A stretch of 64,000 nucleotides of DNA from Chaera sp964544355 (lineage in GTDB: Bacteria > Patescibacteriota > Saccharimonadia > Saccharimonadales > Saccharimonadaceae), in assembly GCA_964544355.1 (NCBI GenBank), contig CAZJAI010000002.1, positions 62,001-126,000 on the forward strand, given 5' to 3'. This document shows, piece after piece, positions 43,220 through 51,963 of the stretch (position 1 is the stretch's first letter; every line of letters starts with the position of its first letter). The notes beneath the pieces were generated by a model. The model ran no database searches, was not told the origin of the DNA, and was given only the letters and a program-made list of their open reading frames with translations. A program made the translations under genes and the position numbers.

Positions 43220-44131
43220 TTAAGCCCCTATGCGGTCTTTTTTGGTGCGGCGCTTGGCGTTAAGTTCGATGTATTCGATGATCTGGGAGGCAACATTCCT
43301 GCCGGTAACCGCTTCGATGCCGAATCCCGGGCTGGAGTTAACTTCTATGACCAACGGGCCGTTTTCGGAACGCATTAAATCTACTCCGCAAATATGCAGG
43401 CCCATAGCTCGGGCGGTTTTAATGGCGGTTTTGCGCTCTTCTTCGGTTAGTTTGATCATATTGCCCTTACCGCCCTGGTGAAGGTTGGAGCGAAAGTCGT
43501 CGTCCAAACTTTGCCGCTGCATGCTGGCCACCACCTTTCCGCCGACCACAAAGGCACGAATATCGGTACCGGCCGACTCTTTAATAAACTCTTGCAGTAG
43601 TATGTTGGTGCCGTCCACGTCCATAACATAAAATGCCTGTAAAACCGACTTGGCCGCTTTTTTGGTTTCCGCCAGTACCACTCCGGCCCCATGCGTGCCG
43701 CGAGCAAGTTTGATGATCACCGGTGTTCCACCCAATTCGTCTATCAGAGCGCTGGCATCCGCTGCCGAACGGGCAAATATGGTTTTAGGAATACCAATGC
43801 CGGCCCGTGAAAGCAGCTGTAGGGTTCTAAGCTTGTCGCGCGAGCGGGCTATGGCGATTGAACTGACCGGGGTATAAACGCCCTGCATTTCGAACTGCCT
43901 AACAATAGCGGTGCCATAACGTGTCATGTGGCTGGCGATGCGCGGGATGATGGCATCGAATTCCATCAGGTCTTCATCGCCGTATTTAATAGTCGGCTTG
44001 TTTTTCTCCACCAGCACGTAGCAATCACGGTACTTTACTATTTTTACTTCGTGGCCCCGCGCTAGGGCTTCCTCTTTGAGACGCTTCGTCGAGTGGTTAC
44101 CGGGGCCGTTGGATAGTATTGCGATTTTCAT
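43220..44131 (-). CDS. rimK: RimK-family ATP-grasp amino-acid ligase
   Basis: The 303-residue protein matches RimK, which adds glutamate to the C-terminus of ribosomal protein S6, and related peptide-tagging ligases. Seen: N-terminal MKIAILSNGPGNHSTKRLKEEA, PRIASHMTRYGTAIVRQFEMQGV, the ATP-grasp core with KLARGTHGAGVVLAETKKAA, LLQEFIKESAGTDIRAFVVGG and the metal-binding end GPLVIEVNSSPGFGIEAVTG. It overlaps the upstream protease gene by ATGA. The target may be S6 or another protein; no rpsF is in the window. Confidence 0.9.
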   Translation of the reverse strand: MKIAILSNGPGNHSTKRLKEEALARGHEVKIVKYRDCYVLVEKNKPTIKYGDEDLMEFDAIIPRIASHMTRYGTAIVRQFEMQGVYTPVSSIAIARSRDKLRTLQLLSRAGIGIPKTIFARSAADASALIDELGGTPVIIKLARGTHGAGVVLAETKKAAKSVLQAFYVMDVDGTNILLQEFIKESAGTDIRAFVVGGKVVASMQRQSLDDDFRSNLHQGGKGNMIKLTEEERKTAIKTARAMGLHICGVDLMRSENGPLVIEVNSSPGFGIEAVTGRNVASQIIEYIELNAKRRTKKDRIGA

Positions 44132-44568
44132 TCGATCATCTCCGCTTCATTATCTAATTCTTTTGTCAGCGATACGTCAACCAGGGCGTCGTGCTCCAGT
44201 AGAAATCGCCGGCCTAGCAGCATTTCACATTTCATGACCGTGCGGTCAGTCAGGCCGATCATGGTTTTATACGGATGCCCGTCAATATGTAGCGTAACGG
44301 GAATCACAAACCGGCTCGATTCATGCCCGCTGGCGCTGCGCACAATCACCTCTTTAAATTTGTGAGTACTGGTGGCCAGCTTATTGTCGCCCAGCGGCGT
44401 AAAATACAGGGTGCCACGCTTGTCGTGCCGCTTCACCCGAATCTTGGTGCAATGCAGCGCCCCTGAAAAAGCACCGGTATCAACCTTGGCGATTATGTTT
44501 TCAATATTAAGTTCAGGAATTGATACTTCCGCCAGGCTGCCTAAGATTAAGCGTTCTTTTTCAATCAT
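44128..44568 (-). CDS. RimB-like retropepsin (zn_protease family, PF05618)
   Basis: The 146-residue protein is a single-chain aspartyl-protease-fold protein with the active-site D-T-G in AKVDTGAFSGALHC and a later flap and strand pattern (ILGRR-like LLGRRFLLEHDALVDV). Members of this family cluster with RimK; the plant-symbiont member RimB modulates or trims RimK products. The start ATG at 44568 is chosen over a GTG six bases earlier because of AGGTGGG upstream. It sits between the DUF1704 and rimK genes with three to nine bases and a four-base overlap, so all three are co-translated. Confidence 0.85.
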   Translation of the reverse strand: MIEKERLILGSLAEVSIPELNIENIIAKVDTGAFSGALHCTKIRVKRHDKRGTLYFTPLGDNKLATSTHKFKEVIVRSASGHESSRFVIPVTLHIDGHPYKTMIGLTDRTVMKCEMLLGRRFLLEHDALVDVSLTKELDNEAEMIE

Positions 44569-44577
44569 ACCCACCTG

Positions 44578-45921
44578 CTATTTTGTTTGCGTTTCGTACA
44601 TTATACGCTCGTGCTCTTTATTTGCAGCATTGGCCTTACCAAGTAACACAAAGGTAAAAAGAAGATCGTCGCCCATAATTGTTTCCAAGTGCTGCCACTG
44701 TGAAATTGTACCATTGTAATACGACAGGTCCTTAAACCACGGCAGCGTATCGGTGCCGCGCGTAATTCGCATGACGGTCTTGTAGGCATCAGTGCGTGCC
44801 TTTTCAATCGCCTCATTGCTGACCTCGCTACCCTCCTTGGCGCCAAGCAGCAGGTTGCGGCGCCACATAACTTCAAAAGCACCCCTGAAATCTTTGTGGT
44901 CATGATACATTAGACTGGCTACTAGGTAGTACGGGATGCCGGCATCAACATACTTGCCCCTTACCGCCTGCTCCATAACCTTACCCAAACCTTCTTCGGC
45001 GTCACCATAGTTAGCAAATCCAACCTGCATGGGTAGCAGATCGGTCTGCTCGCCCATTACGGCGCGCAACATATGCACGCCAAGCTCATGAGCAACCAGA
45101 CCCTTCAACTCTTCGTGCGGAACCGGAGCGCGGTTTTGCGGTACTTTAACCAGCCTCTCGCCTACTGACACGTTAATAGAAACTGAATCGGTCAGGCTGA
45201 CGCGCCACTCAGCCGCACTGGCACCGAACTCTTCACGGATAATGCTTTCAAAAATATCCCTGACTTCGGTCGGCTGAAAAGGCTCGTCACGCTCAGGCAC
45301 GTGCCTCAGCAGATTGCCGTAGAGCGACTCGACGACTCCTTCTACCCACTCGACTACTTCCCGACTGGGCCTATAGCGCTCGGAGGCGGCGTCCTCGGTG
45401 CCGGGCAGCATCGCAAGCAGCTCTTCATAGATGACACTAGCCTGATTAGTGAAATGCTTCTTGGCGAGTGCAGCTTTCAGCTCGGCGACCAGTGACTTGT
45501 AGGCGTCCAGGTCGGGCGCACCGTATGTTTCAACGTTCAGCTCTATGAATTCGCGCTCCAGATCGGCGCGCTGAGCCCCGCCTAGCGTATCATCATGCAA
45601 AGCGTGGGCAATCTGCATGCGCCGGTTGCTCTGGCGAAAAGAGGTAATGAAGTCTTCATAGGTAATCAGGTGTTTTGCGTTAACCTCATTGTGAGCTTGC
45701 AGCTCGACAAGTAGTTCCTGCAGCCTGCGATCCCTCGCTTCGAAGTCTATTGTATCCAGCTTCGGGTAGGTGTGCCGCGGGTTGTCGATTTCGTTACGCA
45801 GAAACAGCACGCGCTGTTCATCGGCATTTCCCGGCACGTAAGCAGCTACCGGTCTTGGCTCATTCCTGAGAATGTCATTAAAAATTTCAGTAACGGGCCG
45901 CGGTGCAAGCTGGTATTCCAT
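44578..45921 (-). CDS. DUF1704/MATCAP-family metallocarboxypeptidase-like protein
   Basis: The 447-residue protein matches PF08014, known in bacteria as the QEGLA-motif protein and in animals as the microtubule tyrosine carboxypeptidase MATCAP. The zinc motif HExxxH is present as AHELGVH near 282 and the QEGLA-like motif as AEEGLGKVMEQA near 310. The family removes C-terminal residues from proteins in eukaryotes; bacterial substrates are unknown. TACAAT (45929-45934) is seven bases before the ATG, giving a leaderless operon start. It opens the three-gene unit with RimB-like and RimK-like genes, pairing an eraser with a writer of C-terminal residues. Confidence 0.85.
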   Translation of the reverse strand: MEYQLAPRPVTEIFNDILRNEPRPVAAYVPGNADEQRVLFLRNEIDNPRHTYPKLDTIDFEARDRRLQELLVELQAHNEVNAKHLITYEDFITSFRQSNRRMQIAHALHDDTLGGAQRADLEREFIELNVETYGAPDLDAYKSLVAELKAALAKKHFTNQASVIYEELLAMLPGTEDAASERYRPSREVVEWVEGVVESLYGNLLRHVPERDEPFQPTEVRDIFESIIREEFGASAAEWRVSLTDSVSINVSVGERLVKVPQNRAPVPHEELKGLVAHELGVHMLRAVMGEQTDLLPMQVGFANYGDAEEGLGKVMEQAVRGKYVDAGIPYYLVASLMYHDHKDFRGAFEVMWRRNLLLGAKEGSEVSNEAIEKARTDAYKTVMRITRGTDTLPWFKDLSYYNGTISQWQHLETIMGDDLLFTFVLLGKANAANKEHERIMYETQTK

Positions 45922-45979
45922 TGTTTATATTGTAGCATGTTTAGGATGATTGTCAATATCTAGACTCTTGTGCGCCGGG

Positions 45980-45987
45980 GCGATCGC
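45980..45987. repeat. GCGATCGC palindrome upstream of DUF1704 operon
   Basis: GGCGATCGCATATTAA lies about 45 bases upstream of the DUF1704 -10 box and shares the GCGATCGCAT half of the palindromes at 8957, 9045 and 38409. Only the 8-base core is symmetric here. It could be a weaker copy of the same operator. Confidence 0.35.
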
Positions 45988-46074
45988 ATATTAAGAGCGG
46001 TGCCAAAGCTATCTTCGCCGTTAATTGTTAATTATGGAAAATTTTGCTTACGGTTTTAAGACAAACCTGAACGT

Positions 46075-47254
46075 TTACTGGAGCGGCCGCGCAGGCGGCG
46101 TGTCATTTTTTGACAACTTGTAAATGACATAGCCAACCAAAGTTAGGGCGACAATGCCGGTGATGACGTAAGTGAAATCACGCAGCATGTACACCACCGC
46201 CAGTACTATCACGATAGCTGCCCACTTGACGATGTCGCGGCGCTTCAAGGCTTCGCCCACCACCGCTAAACCAGCATGCTCGGCCAGGAGCAGCACGCTG
46301 TAGCCGCCCGTTGGGTCATTGAGCGCCCGCAAGGCAGTCGGCACACTGAAGATTGCCAGCGCCAGGTACTTCAGGGCGTCGGCATTCTCAGCCGGGGCCC
46401 GGCGCTTCACTTGCAGGTATGCAAAGGTCAGATAGGCTGCCCAGAGGTGCGTATACACCAGCACGTCAATACTGCCGTTAAGTGCAGTGTGCAGGCCCAG
46501 CTGCAACGCCAGCATGGCGGCGGCCAGGGCCGCCAGCTCGCCCACCAGAGACGCGCCCTCGCGCCGACGAACCTCGATGTACGCGGCAATTGACGCTACC
46601 AGTAAGGCCGTCGGCCCGAACAGCTCCGGCAGGTAGGTCATCCACCATGACGCCGGCCAGGAAGGTGGGTGCTGCATGACGCAGATCAGCTTTAGCGGCA
46701 GCAAGAGCAAGGCCGGTGGCGTATAGCGCCCCGGCCGTCAGGATAATCAGGAGTGTCTTAGCCGTCCCGTCCAGGCCGGCAAGCCACACAAACAGAGCAA
46801 TGGCGGCGATGAATAAGAATGCGCCCAGATACAACAGGGTTAGGGCGCTATCGATTTTCGATGCCGGCGGTGCACCGGCACCAACTGGTGCCGGTGCATC
46901 TTCAGCGCGCGTTAGCACTGCGGGCGATGCTGCTTCCGGCCAAGCGGGAGCCGGGTGGAATGTCTCGACAATGCCTATGGCTGCCCGCAAACCGCCGACT
47001 TTCCATGACAAATCCGGCTGGTTTTCGACCTCGGCGAGCACCTGGCGCAAGCGCGCAAGCAGCTGCTGACGGTTGAGGGTATCATCATGCACGAGCGCTG
47101 GTGCTGTCGTTGCGGCGGGTGGTGCAGGCTTGCGGCGTTTACGCAGTATGAAAAAGACAATGAGCGCCGCCACCACCAGCGGCCAGGCGCTCAAAATAGC
47201 CATGACAAGAAAAATCAGTATGAATAAGAGCAAGCCCCCGCCCGCATCGTACAT
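46075..47254 (-). pseudogene. Frameshifted DUF2157-like membrane protein gene
   Basis: From ATG 47254 (leaderless; TATAGT at 47261-47266 is six bases upstream) the frame encodes an N-terminal membrane helix with a basic end, a polar linker and two more helices up to about 46700. After this it turns into arginine/glycine-rich nonsense. A second frame, open from about 46710 to the stop at 46075, continues with typical membrane helices (TALLVASIAAYIEV, LIYKLSKND end). Together they make one protein of about 392 residues with many helices. A one-base insertion or sequencing error near 46640-46700 explains the break; no slippery run is seen there. Confidence 0.6.
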
Positions 47255-47294
47255 AGGCTCACTATAACAAAAACGTCAGTCGTTGTAGACAAAA

Positions 47295-48413
47295 TTAAAA
47301 TAAGTGTTTTTTCGAGTCGGCTTGGGTAAATTCCTGCAGCAGCTCCTTCTGCTGCTTCGTCAGTCTGGTCGGCGTATTCACATGGATAGTTACTATATGG
47401 TCGCCCCGGCCGGAGCCGCGCAGCCGCGGAACGCCGTGGCCCGACAGCTTGAAGTCGGTACCGCTTTGAGTGCCGGGGGGGATTCTCATCCGCACCACAC
47501 CGTCCACCGTATCCACGTCGATCTCGCAGCCCAGCGCCGCGTCCACCATGCCGATATGTTCTGAGCTCAGGATAATGTCGCCCTCGCGAGTGAATTTTTT
47601 GTGCGGTTTAACCCTGACATTAACGTACAAATCACCCTTGGAGCCGGCCGTCCCAGGCACCTCGGGCGCTTCGCCGCGGCCCTGCAGCCTGATGGTCGCT
47701 CCGTCGTCGATGCCGGCGGGAATTTTCAGGCGAATGTCCTGCTGACTCCGGCGAACGCCGCTGCCGCCGCAGAGGGTACACTTTTTCTCGGGTACCCGGC
47801 CGCGGCCCTGGCAGGTCGGGCATTCTACCGCCTGCTGTATGGCGCCAAACATGCTGTTAACCACCCTGACCTGCTGGCCGGAGCCTTTGCAGGTGGGACA
47901 GGTTTTTATCTCGTAGCCGGGTTCGGCGCCGCTGCCGCGGCAGTGCGGGCAGGTGTCCTTAAGCTCCAGGCGCAGGGTGCGCTCGCCGCCAAACACTGCC
48001 TCCTCAAAGCCCAGCTCAATTTCCACGGCCACGTCCCGGCCGCGGGGCTGGCGAGAACGGCGGCCGCCGGATGAAAAATCCTGGCCGAAAAAGCTGCTGA
48101 AAATATCACCCAGCCCCAAATCGCCAAAGTCGAAATGAATGTTCTGGCCCTGGCCGCCGAACCCCTCGAACGGGCTGCCGGCGCCAGCGCCGTTGCCGCC
48201 CACCCCGGCATGGCCGAACTGGTCGTAGCGCTGACGTTTGGACGAATCGCGCAGTACCTCGTAAGCCTCGTTGATCTCTTTAAATTTGGCTTCGTCGCCG
48301 CCCTGTTTGTCGGGATGGTACTGAACTGCCAGGCGCCGGTACGCTTTTTTGATCTCGTCAGGCGAGGCGGCTTTGGACACTCCTAAAATTTCGTAATAAT
48401 CGCGTTTAGTCAT
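47295..48413 (-). CDS. dnaJ: Chaperone protein DnaJ
   Basis: The 372-residue co-chaperone has the J domain (YYEILGVSKAASPDEIKKAYRRLAVQYHPDK, HPD present), a G/F-rich linker, a zinc domain with four CxxCxGxG motifs (CPHCRGSG, CPTCKGSG, CPTCQGRG, CTLCGGSG) and the C-terminal substrate domains. It stimulates the ATPase of DnaK. The start overlaps the end of the NYN gene by eight bases. Confidence 0.97.
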   Translation of the reverse strand: MTKRDYYEILGVSKAASPDEIKKAYRRLAVQYHPDKQGGDEAKFKEINEAYEVLRDSSKRQRYDQFGHAGVGGNGAGAGSPFEGFGGQGQNIHFDFGDLGLGDIFSSFFGQDFSSGGRRSRQPRGRDVAVEIELGFEEAVFGGERTLRLELKDTCPHCRGSGAEPGYEIKTCPTCKGSGQQVRVVNSMFGAIQQAVECPTCQGRGRVPEKKCTLCGGSGVRRSQQDIRLKIPAGIDDGATIRLQGRGEAPEVPGTAGSKGDLYVNVRVKPHKKFTREGDIILSSEHIGMVDAALGCEIDVDTVDGVVRMRIPPGTQSGTDFKLSGHGVPRLRGSGRGDHIVTIHVNTPTRLTKQQKELLQEFTQADSKKHLF

Positions 48414-49005
48414 TCTTGAAGTATTTTATGATGTCTTGATCGTCGAATGTAACCGTTTTGTCGGCCTGGGCGGCCACCGACCGGTTCAGCCGGCCAGCAT
48501 AGCAGACATAGGTTATTTTGGCGCCAAGCAGGCGCGACGCCTCCAGTGCCGGCACGATATCGCTGTCCGAGGAAGCCACTGCCACCGGTCCGGCTCCTTG
48601 GCTACGGGAGGCCAGCAGCAGGTCGGTGGACACTCGCACGTCGACGCCTTTTTCCTGCAAAACCAGGGTGGTTTTACCGCAATGAACGCAGGCGTTCGAC
48701 TCGCGCACCCGCAAATAACCCGCCTTAACCACTCTAATTTTTTGATTGGTCAGCTGGGCGATCCAGCGACGGTTGGCCGATAAAATAGCATCAATCTGCT
48801 TGTCCAGCCGCTTGGGGACTTTCTGGCGAGGCCGCTTGATTTTGGTGGTGTAATAGGTGATGTCGGGCTTGTCGCCCAGCACCTCGGCGCAAAATCCGGC
48901 GAAATCGAACCGGAAATAGCTGTTGCTGTCTTTAATCCTGCCCGTGGCTGCCAGCACGCCGGCTATCTGATGCCTGAAGTTCTCGCCGTCAATCAGCAGT
49001 TTCAT
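48406..49005 (-). CDS. NYN (LabA/DUF88-type) PIN-like ribonuclease
   Basis: The 199-residue protein has a NYN domain: MKLLIDGENF (first acidic residue), RVSTDLLLASRSQG with a catalytic-type D, and VAVASSDSDIVPALEASRLLGAKI, the S-D-S-D motif. A short CVHCGK pair in the middle may bind a metal with other residues. The family cleaves RNA, often tRNA or structured RNA. It lies between dnaK and dnaJ and overlaps dnaJ by eight bases, an unusual place that suggests a role in stress response. Confidence 0.8.
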   Translation of the reverse strand: MKLLIDGENFRHQIAGVLAATGRIKDSNSYFRFDFAGFCAEVLGDKPDITYYTTKIKRPRQKVPKRLDKQIDAILSANRRWIAQLTNQKIRVVKAGYLRVRESNACVHCGKTTLVLQEKGVDVRVSTDLLLASRSQGAGPVAVASSDSDIVPALEASRLLGAKITYVCYAGRLNRSVAAQADKTVTFDDQDIIKYFKND

Positions 49006-49021
49006 AAAACAACCCCCAAAG

Positions 49022-49056
49022 AAAAAGCCCCGCTGAGGCTGGCGCCAACACGGGGT
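49022..49056 (-). terminator. Partial terminator after dnaK
   Basis: On the minus strand CCCCG and CGGGG enclose a smaller TGGCGCCA palindrome and are followed by TTTTTC. It lies in the 108-base gap between dnaK and the NYN gene. It may lower the amount of NYN-dnaJ message relative to dnaK. Confidence 0.5.
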
Positions 49057-49113
49057 GCTGTACTTGTTAGGGTAACAAAACCGCCGGCTTTTGTCAACGC
49101 CGCCGCCATGTTG

Positions 49114-51006
49114 TTAAGATTTCTTGTCGTCGACCACTTCGCCTTCAACCGGCCCCTCGTCTTTCTTGGGGTTTTCGGCCTGACCGCCGCTTTCGCCTTG
49201 GGCGGAAGACTGCTGGTACATCTTGGCGCCAATCGGCATGATCCGCTCGTTCAGTTCTTTGAGCGCCTTTTCCAGTTCGGCCTTGTCGCTAGATTCCAAA
49301 TGTTTCTTGGCCTCGGCGGCAGCTTCCTCGACGGTTTTTTTGTCGTCGTCGGCCAGCTTGTCTTTGTGCTCGCTGAGCATTTTTTCGGCCTGATAGACAG
49401 CGTTCTCCAGCAGGTTTTTCGCCTCTACCAGCTCGCGTTTCTTACGGTCCTCTTCGGCGTGGGCTTCTGCCTCTTTTTGGGCTTTTTCGATATCCTCCTT
49501 GCTGAGGTTACCGCTGTTTTGAATGGTGATGGACTGTTCCTTGCCGGTGCCCTTGTCTTTGGCGGTAACGTTGAGTATGCCGTTGGCGTCCAGGTTAAAA
49601 GTAACCTCTATCTGTGGCACGCCGCGAGGAGCCGGCGCAATGCCGTCAAGAATGAACTTACCTAAAGACTTATTGTCGACGGCCATTTCGCGCTCGCCCT
49701 GCAGCACGTGGATCTCGACTTGCGGCTGGTTGTCGGCAGCCGTCGAAAACACCTCCGACTTGCTGGTGGGTATGGTGGTGTTGCGCTCGATCAGCTTGGT
49801 CGTGACGCCGCCCATGGTCTCGATACCCAGGCTCAGCGGGGTAACGTCCAGCAGCAGCACGTCCTTGACGTCGCCCGCCAGCACGCCGCCCTGAATGGCC
49901 GCGCCGATTGCCACGACTTCGTCGGGATTGACGCCCTTCAGCGGCTCTTTACCGAAAATCTTCTTAACTTTTTCGACCACCGCCGGCATGCGGGTCATGC
50001 CGCCTACCAGCACAATTTCGTCAATGTCCTTGGCGTTCAGGCCGGCGTCTTTGAGGGCCTGGCGGCAGGGGGCTTCGGTTTTGTCAATCAAATCAGATAC
50101 CAGCTCTTCCAGCTTGGCACGGGTCAGTTTGTACTCGAAGTGCTTAGGGCCGTCGGCATCAGCAGTCAGAAACGGCAGGTTGACATCCGCCTGGTTAGTG
50201 CTGGATAGTTCTTTTTTAGCTTTTTCAGCCTCATCTTTTAGCCGTTGCATGGCGGCATTGTCGCCCTTTAAGTCGATGCCTTGTTCTTTTTTGAAAACTT
50301 CCAAAAAGTGGTTGACGATGCGGTTGTCAAAATCCTCGCCGCCAAGGTGGGTATCGCCGTTGGTGCTTTTCACTTCGAACACGCCATCGCCCAGTTCCAG
50401 CACCGACACGTCGAACGTGCCGCCGCCAAGGTCGAAAACGACGATTTTCTCTTCCTTCTTCTGATCGAGGCCGTAAGCCAGGGCGGCCGCGGTGGGTTCG
50501 TTAATAATCCGCCTGACCTCCAGACCGGCTATCTTGCCGGCGTCCTTGGTGGCCTGGCGCTGGCTGTCGTCGAAGTAGGCCGGCACGGTAATGACCGCCT
50601 CGGTAACCGGCTCGCCTAAGTAGTTCTCGGCGTCGGCTTTCAGCTTGGACAGGATCATGGCTGAGATTTCTTCAGGACTGTATTCTTTGTCGCCCATCTT
50701 GACCGCTACGCCGCTGCCCTTCTTGACTATGTCGTAGGGCATGATGTCGAGGTCTTTTTGCACTTCCTTGTCTTCCCATTTGCGTCCGATCAGCCGCTTG
50801 ACCCCGTAGATGGTGTTTTTAGGGTTGGTAACCCGCTGGCGCTGAGCCACCTGGCCGACCAGCCGCTCGCCGTTTTTATTAATGGCTACGACCGAAGGGG
50901 TGGTACGGTTGCCTTCGGCGTTGGCAATCACTTCCGGCTTGCCCGACACCATGTACGCCATGGCGCTGTTGGTGGTCCCTAGATCTATACCAATAATTCT
51001 GCCCAT
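49114..51006 (-). CDS. dnaK: Chaperone protein DnaK (Hsp70)
   Basis: The 630-residue Hsp70 is complete: GIDLGTTNSAMAYM at the N-terminus (phosphate 1), IINEPTAAALAYG, VFDLGGGTFDVSVLELGDGVFEV, LVGGMTRMPAV and the substrate-binding domain with DVTPLSLGIETMGG, then a helical lid and acidic tail (EGEVVDDKKS). A CIRCE operator overlaps its promoter about 100 bases upstream, so HrcA represses it. A strong AGGAGGAGG precedes the start. Confidence 0.98.
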   Translation of the reverse strand: MGRIIGIDLGTTNSAMAYMVSGKPEVIANAEGNRTTPSVVAINKNGERLVGQVAQRQRVTNPKNTIYGVKRLIGRKWEDKEVQKDLDIMPYDIVKKGSGVAVKMGDKEYSPEEISAMILSKLKADAENYLGEPVTEAVITVPAYFDDSQRQATKDAGKIAGLEVRRIINEPTAAALAYGLDQKKEEKIVVFDLGGGTFDVSVLELGDGVFEVKSTNGDTHLGGEDFDNRIVNHFLEVFKKEQGIDLKGDNAAMQRLKDEAEKAKKELSSTNQADVNLPFLTADADGPKHFEYKLTRAKLEELVSDLIDKTEAPCRQALKDAGLNAKDIDEIVLVGGMTRMPAVVEKVKKIFGKEPLKGVNPDEVVAIGAAIQGGVLAGDVKDVLLLDVTPLSLGIETMGGVTTKLIERNTTIPTSKSEVFSTAADNQPQVEIHVLQGEREMAVDNKSLGKFILDGIAPAPRGVPQIEVTFNLDANGILNVTAKDKGTGKEQSITIQNSGNLSKEDIEKAQKEAEAHAEEDRKKRELVEAKNLLENAVYQAEKMLSEHKDKLADDDKKTVEEAAAEAKKHLESSDKAELEKALKELNERIMPIGAKMYQQSSAQGESGGQAENPKKDEGPVEGEVVDDKKS

Positions 51007-51098
51007 AAGTCTTATCTGCCTCCTCCTTGACAGCCTTTTGATAAAATGGAGCTGCTTACATTAAACCCTGACCTTTGTTTTGATGTGCTACGGCTTTC

Positions 51099-51127
51099 AT
51101 CATAAAAAATTAGCACTCAATTGTCAA
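51099..51127 (-). promoter_or_regulatory. Promoter of dnaK, overlapping CIRCE
   Basis: On the minus strand a consensus TTGACA (51122-51127) and TATGAT (51099-51104) are exactly 17 bases apart. The -35 lies in the CIRCE spacer and one CIRCE arm fills most of the promoter spacer, so HrcA binding would block the polymerase. Confidence 0.75.
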
Positions 51128-51136
51128 GAGTGCTAA
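51110..51136. promoter_or_regulatory. CIRCE operator (perfect)
   Basis: TTAGCACTC, nine bases, GAGTGCTAA: an exact match to the CIRCE consensus bound by HrcA. It lies between the stop of the small gene at 51137 and the dnaK leader. Confidence 0.93.
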
Positions 51137-51475
51137 CTAAACCGCCGGCTGGTCTTCGGGCCAGGTAATTAAACCCAACTGAACGGCGTAGTCCACCGCG
51201 CGGACTTCGGGACACAGAGCCAGGGGCCGACTGCGTTTTCGGGCTTTCGGAGCCGGCGGCAGATTTTTGGCAAGCTGACGGCAACGCTCCGGACGATCCT
51301 TGGCCAGAGCGTCAGCCAGGGACCGGCCACCAGGCATGGCCAGCACGATCGCCGGATCCTCGGGGTGATGTAGCAAATCAAACCTGACAAACTCTATGGC
51401 CCACTCTTGACTGGTCCAATCTGGCGGCATGTCCCGTAACGGGCAATCGGCGCACGAGGCAGCTGGTCGTTCCAT
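51137..51475 (-). CDS. Hypothetical protein in the hrcA-grpE operon (112 aa)
   Basis: The protein has a CADCPL pair near the N-terminus and two further single cysteines (RCRQ and LCPE), a basic linker (PPAPKARKRSRP) and no membrane helix. Metal binding is possible. ATG 51475 is chosen; two TTG codons just upstream could also start. It follows grpE by 14 bases and ends at the edge of the dnaK CIRCE, so it is co-expressed with hrcA-grpE under heat-shock control. The family is not recognised. Confidence 0.6.
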   Translation of the reverse strand: MERPAASCADCPLRDMPPDWTSQEWAIEFVRFDLLHHPEDPAIVLAMPGGRSLADALAKDRPERCRQLAKNLPPAPKARKRSRPLALCPEVRAVDYAVQLGLITWPEDQPAV

Positions 51476-51489
51476 CAACAAAGCCGCCG

Positions 51490-51963
51490 TTAACCCATCT
51501 TGACCTTGACCATGGCGTGGCGGATCACCTCGTCGCCCATGCGGTAGCCGGCCTGCAGCTCTTCGCTGACGATCTCGCGGCTGCCGGCGCCATCCTCCAG
51601 CTGCACGGCTTCGTGGTAGCGCGGATCGAATGGTTCGCCGACCGTCTTAATTTTTTGGACGCCCAGGCTTTCCAGGGTTTTATCGAATTGCGAAATGATT
51701 TTTTGGACGCCTTCAACCCAGTCATTTTGGCCGTTTGGTCCGGTGTGTTTGAGGGCCCGCTCGAAATTGTCGAAAATCGGCAAGAATTCGCGCACCAGGC
51801 TAGCTTTGAGAACGTCTTTAAGAGAAGCCAGCTGCTCGTCGTAACGCCGTCGCATATTGATGGCGTCGGCCCGTTCGCGCTGCAACGCTTCGGTCAGCTC
51901 TTCCACTTGAAGCCGTAACTGATCCAAAGAGGCGCCCTTGGTTTTTTTAGCCGGTTTAGCCAT
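51490..51963 (-). CDS. grpE: Nucleotide exchange factor GrpE
   Basis: The 157-residue co-chaperone has a long N-terminal helix (LRLQVEELTEALQRERADAINMRRRYDEQ), the central LVREFLPIFDNFERAL and the C-terminal beta domain GEPFDPRYHEAVQ...GYRMGDEVIRHAMVKV. It releases ADP from DnaK. The ATG at 51963 overlaps the hrcA stop by eight bases; the longer frame would extend into hrcA. Confidence 0.95.
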   Translation of the reverse strand: MAKPAKKTKGASLDQLRLQVEELTEALQRERADAINMRRRYDEQLASLKDVLKASLVREFLPIFDNFERALKHTGPNGQNDWVEGVQKIISQFDKTLESLGVQKIKTVGEPFDPRYHEAVQLEDGAGSREIVSEELQAGYRMGDEVIRHAMVKVKMG

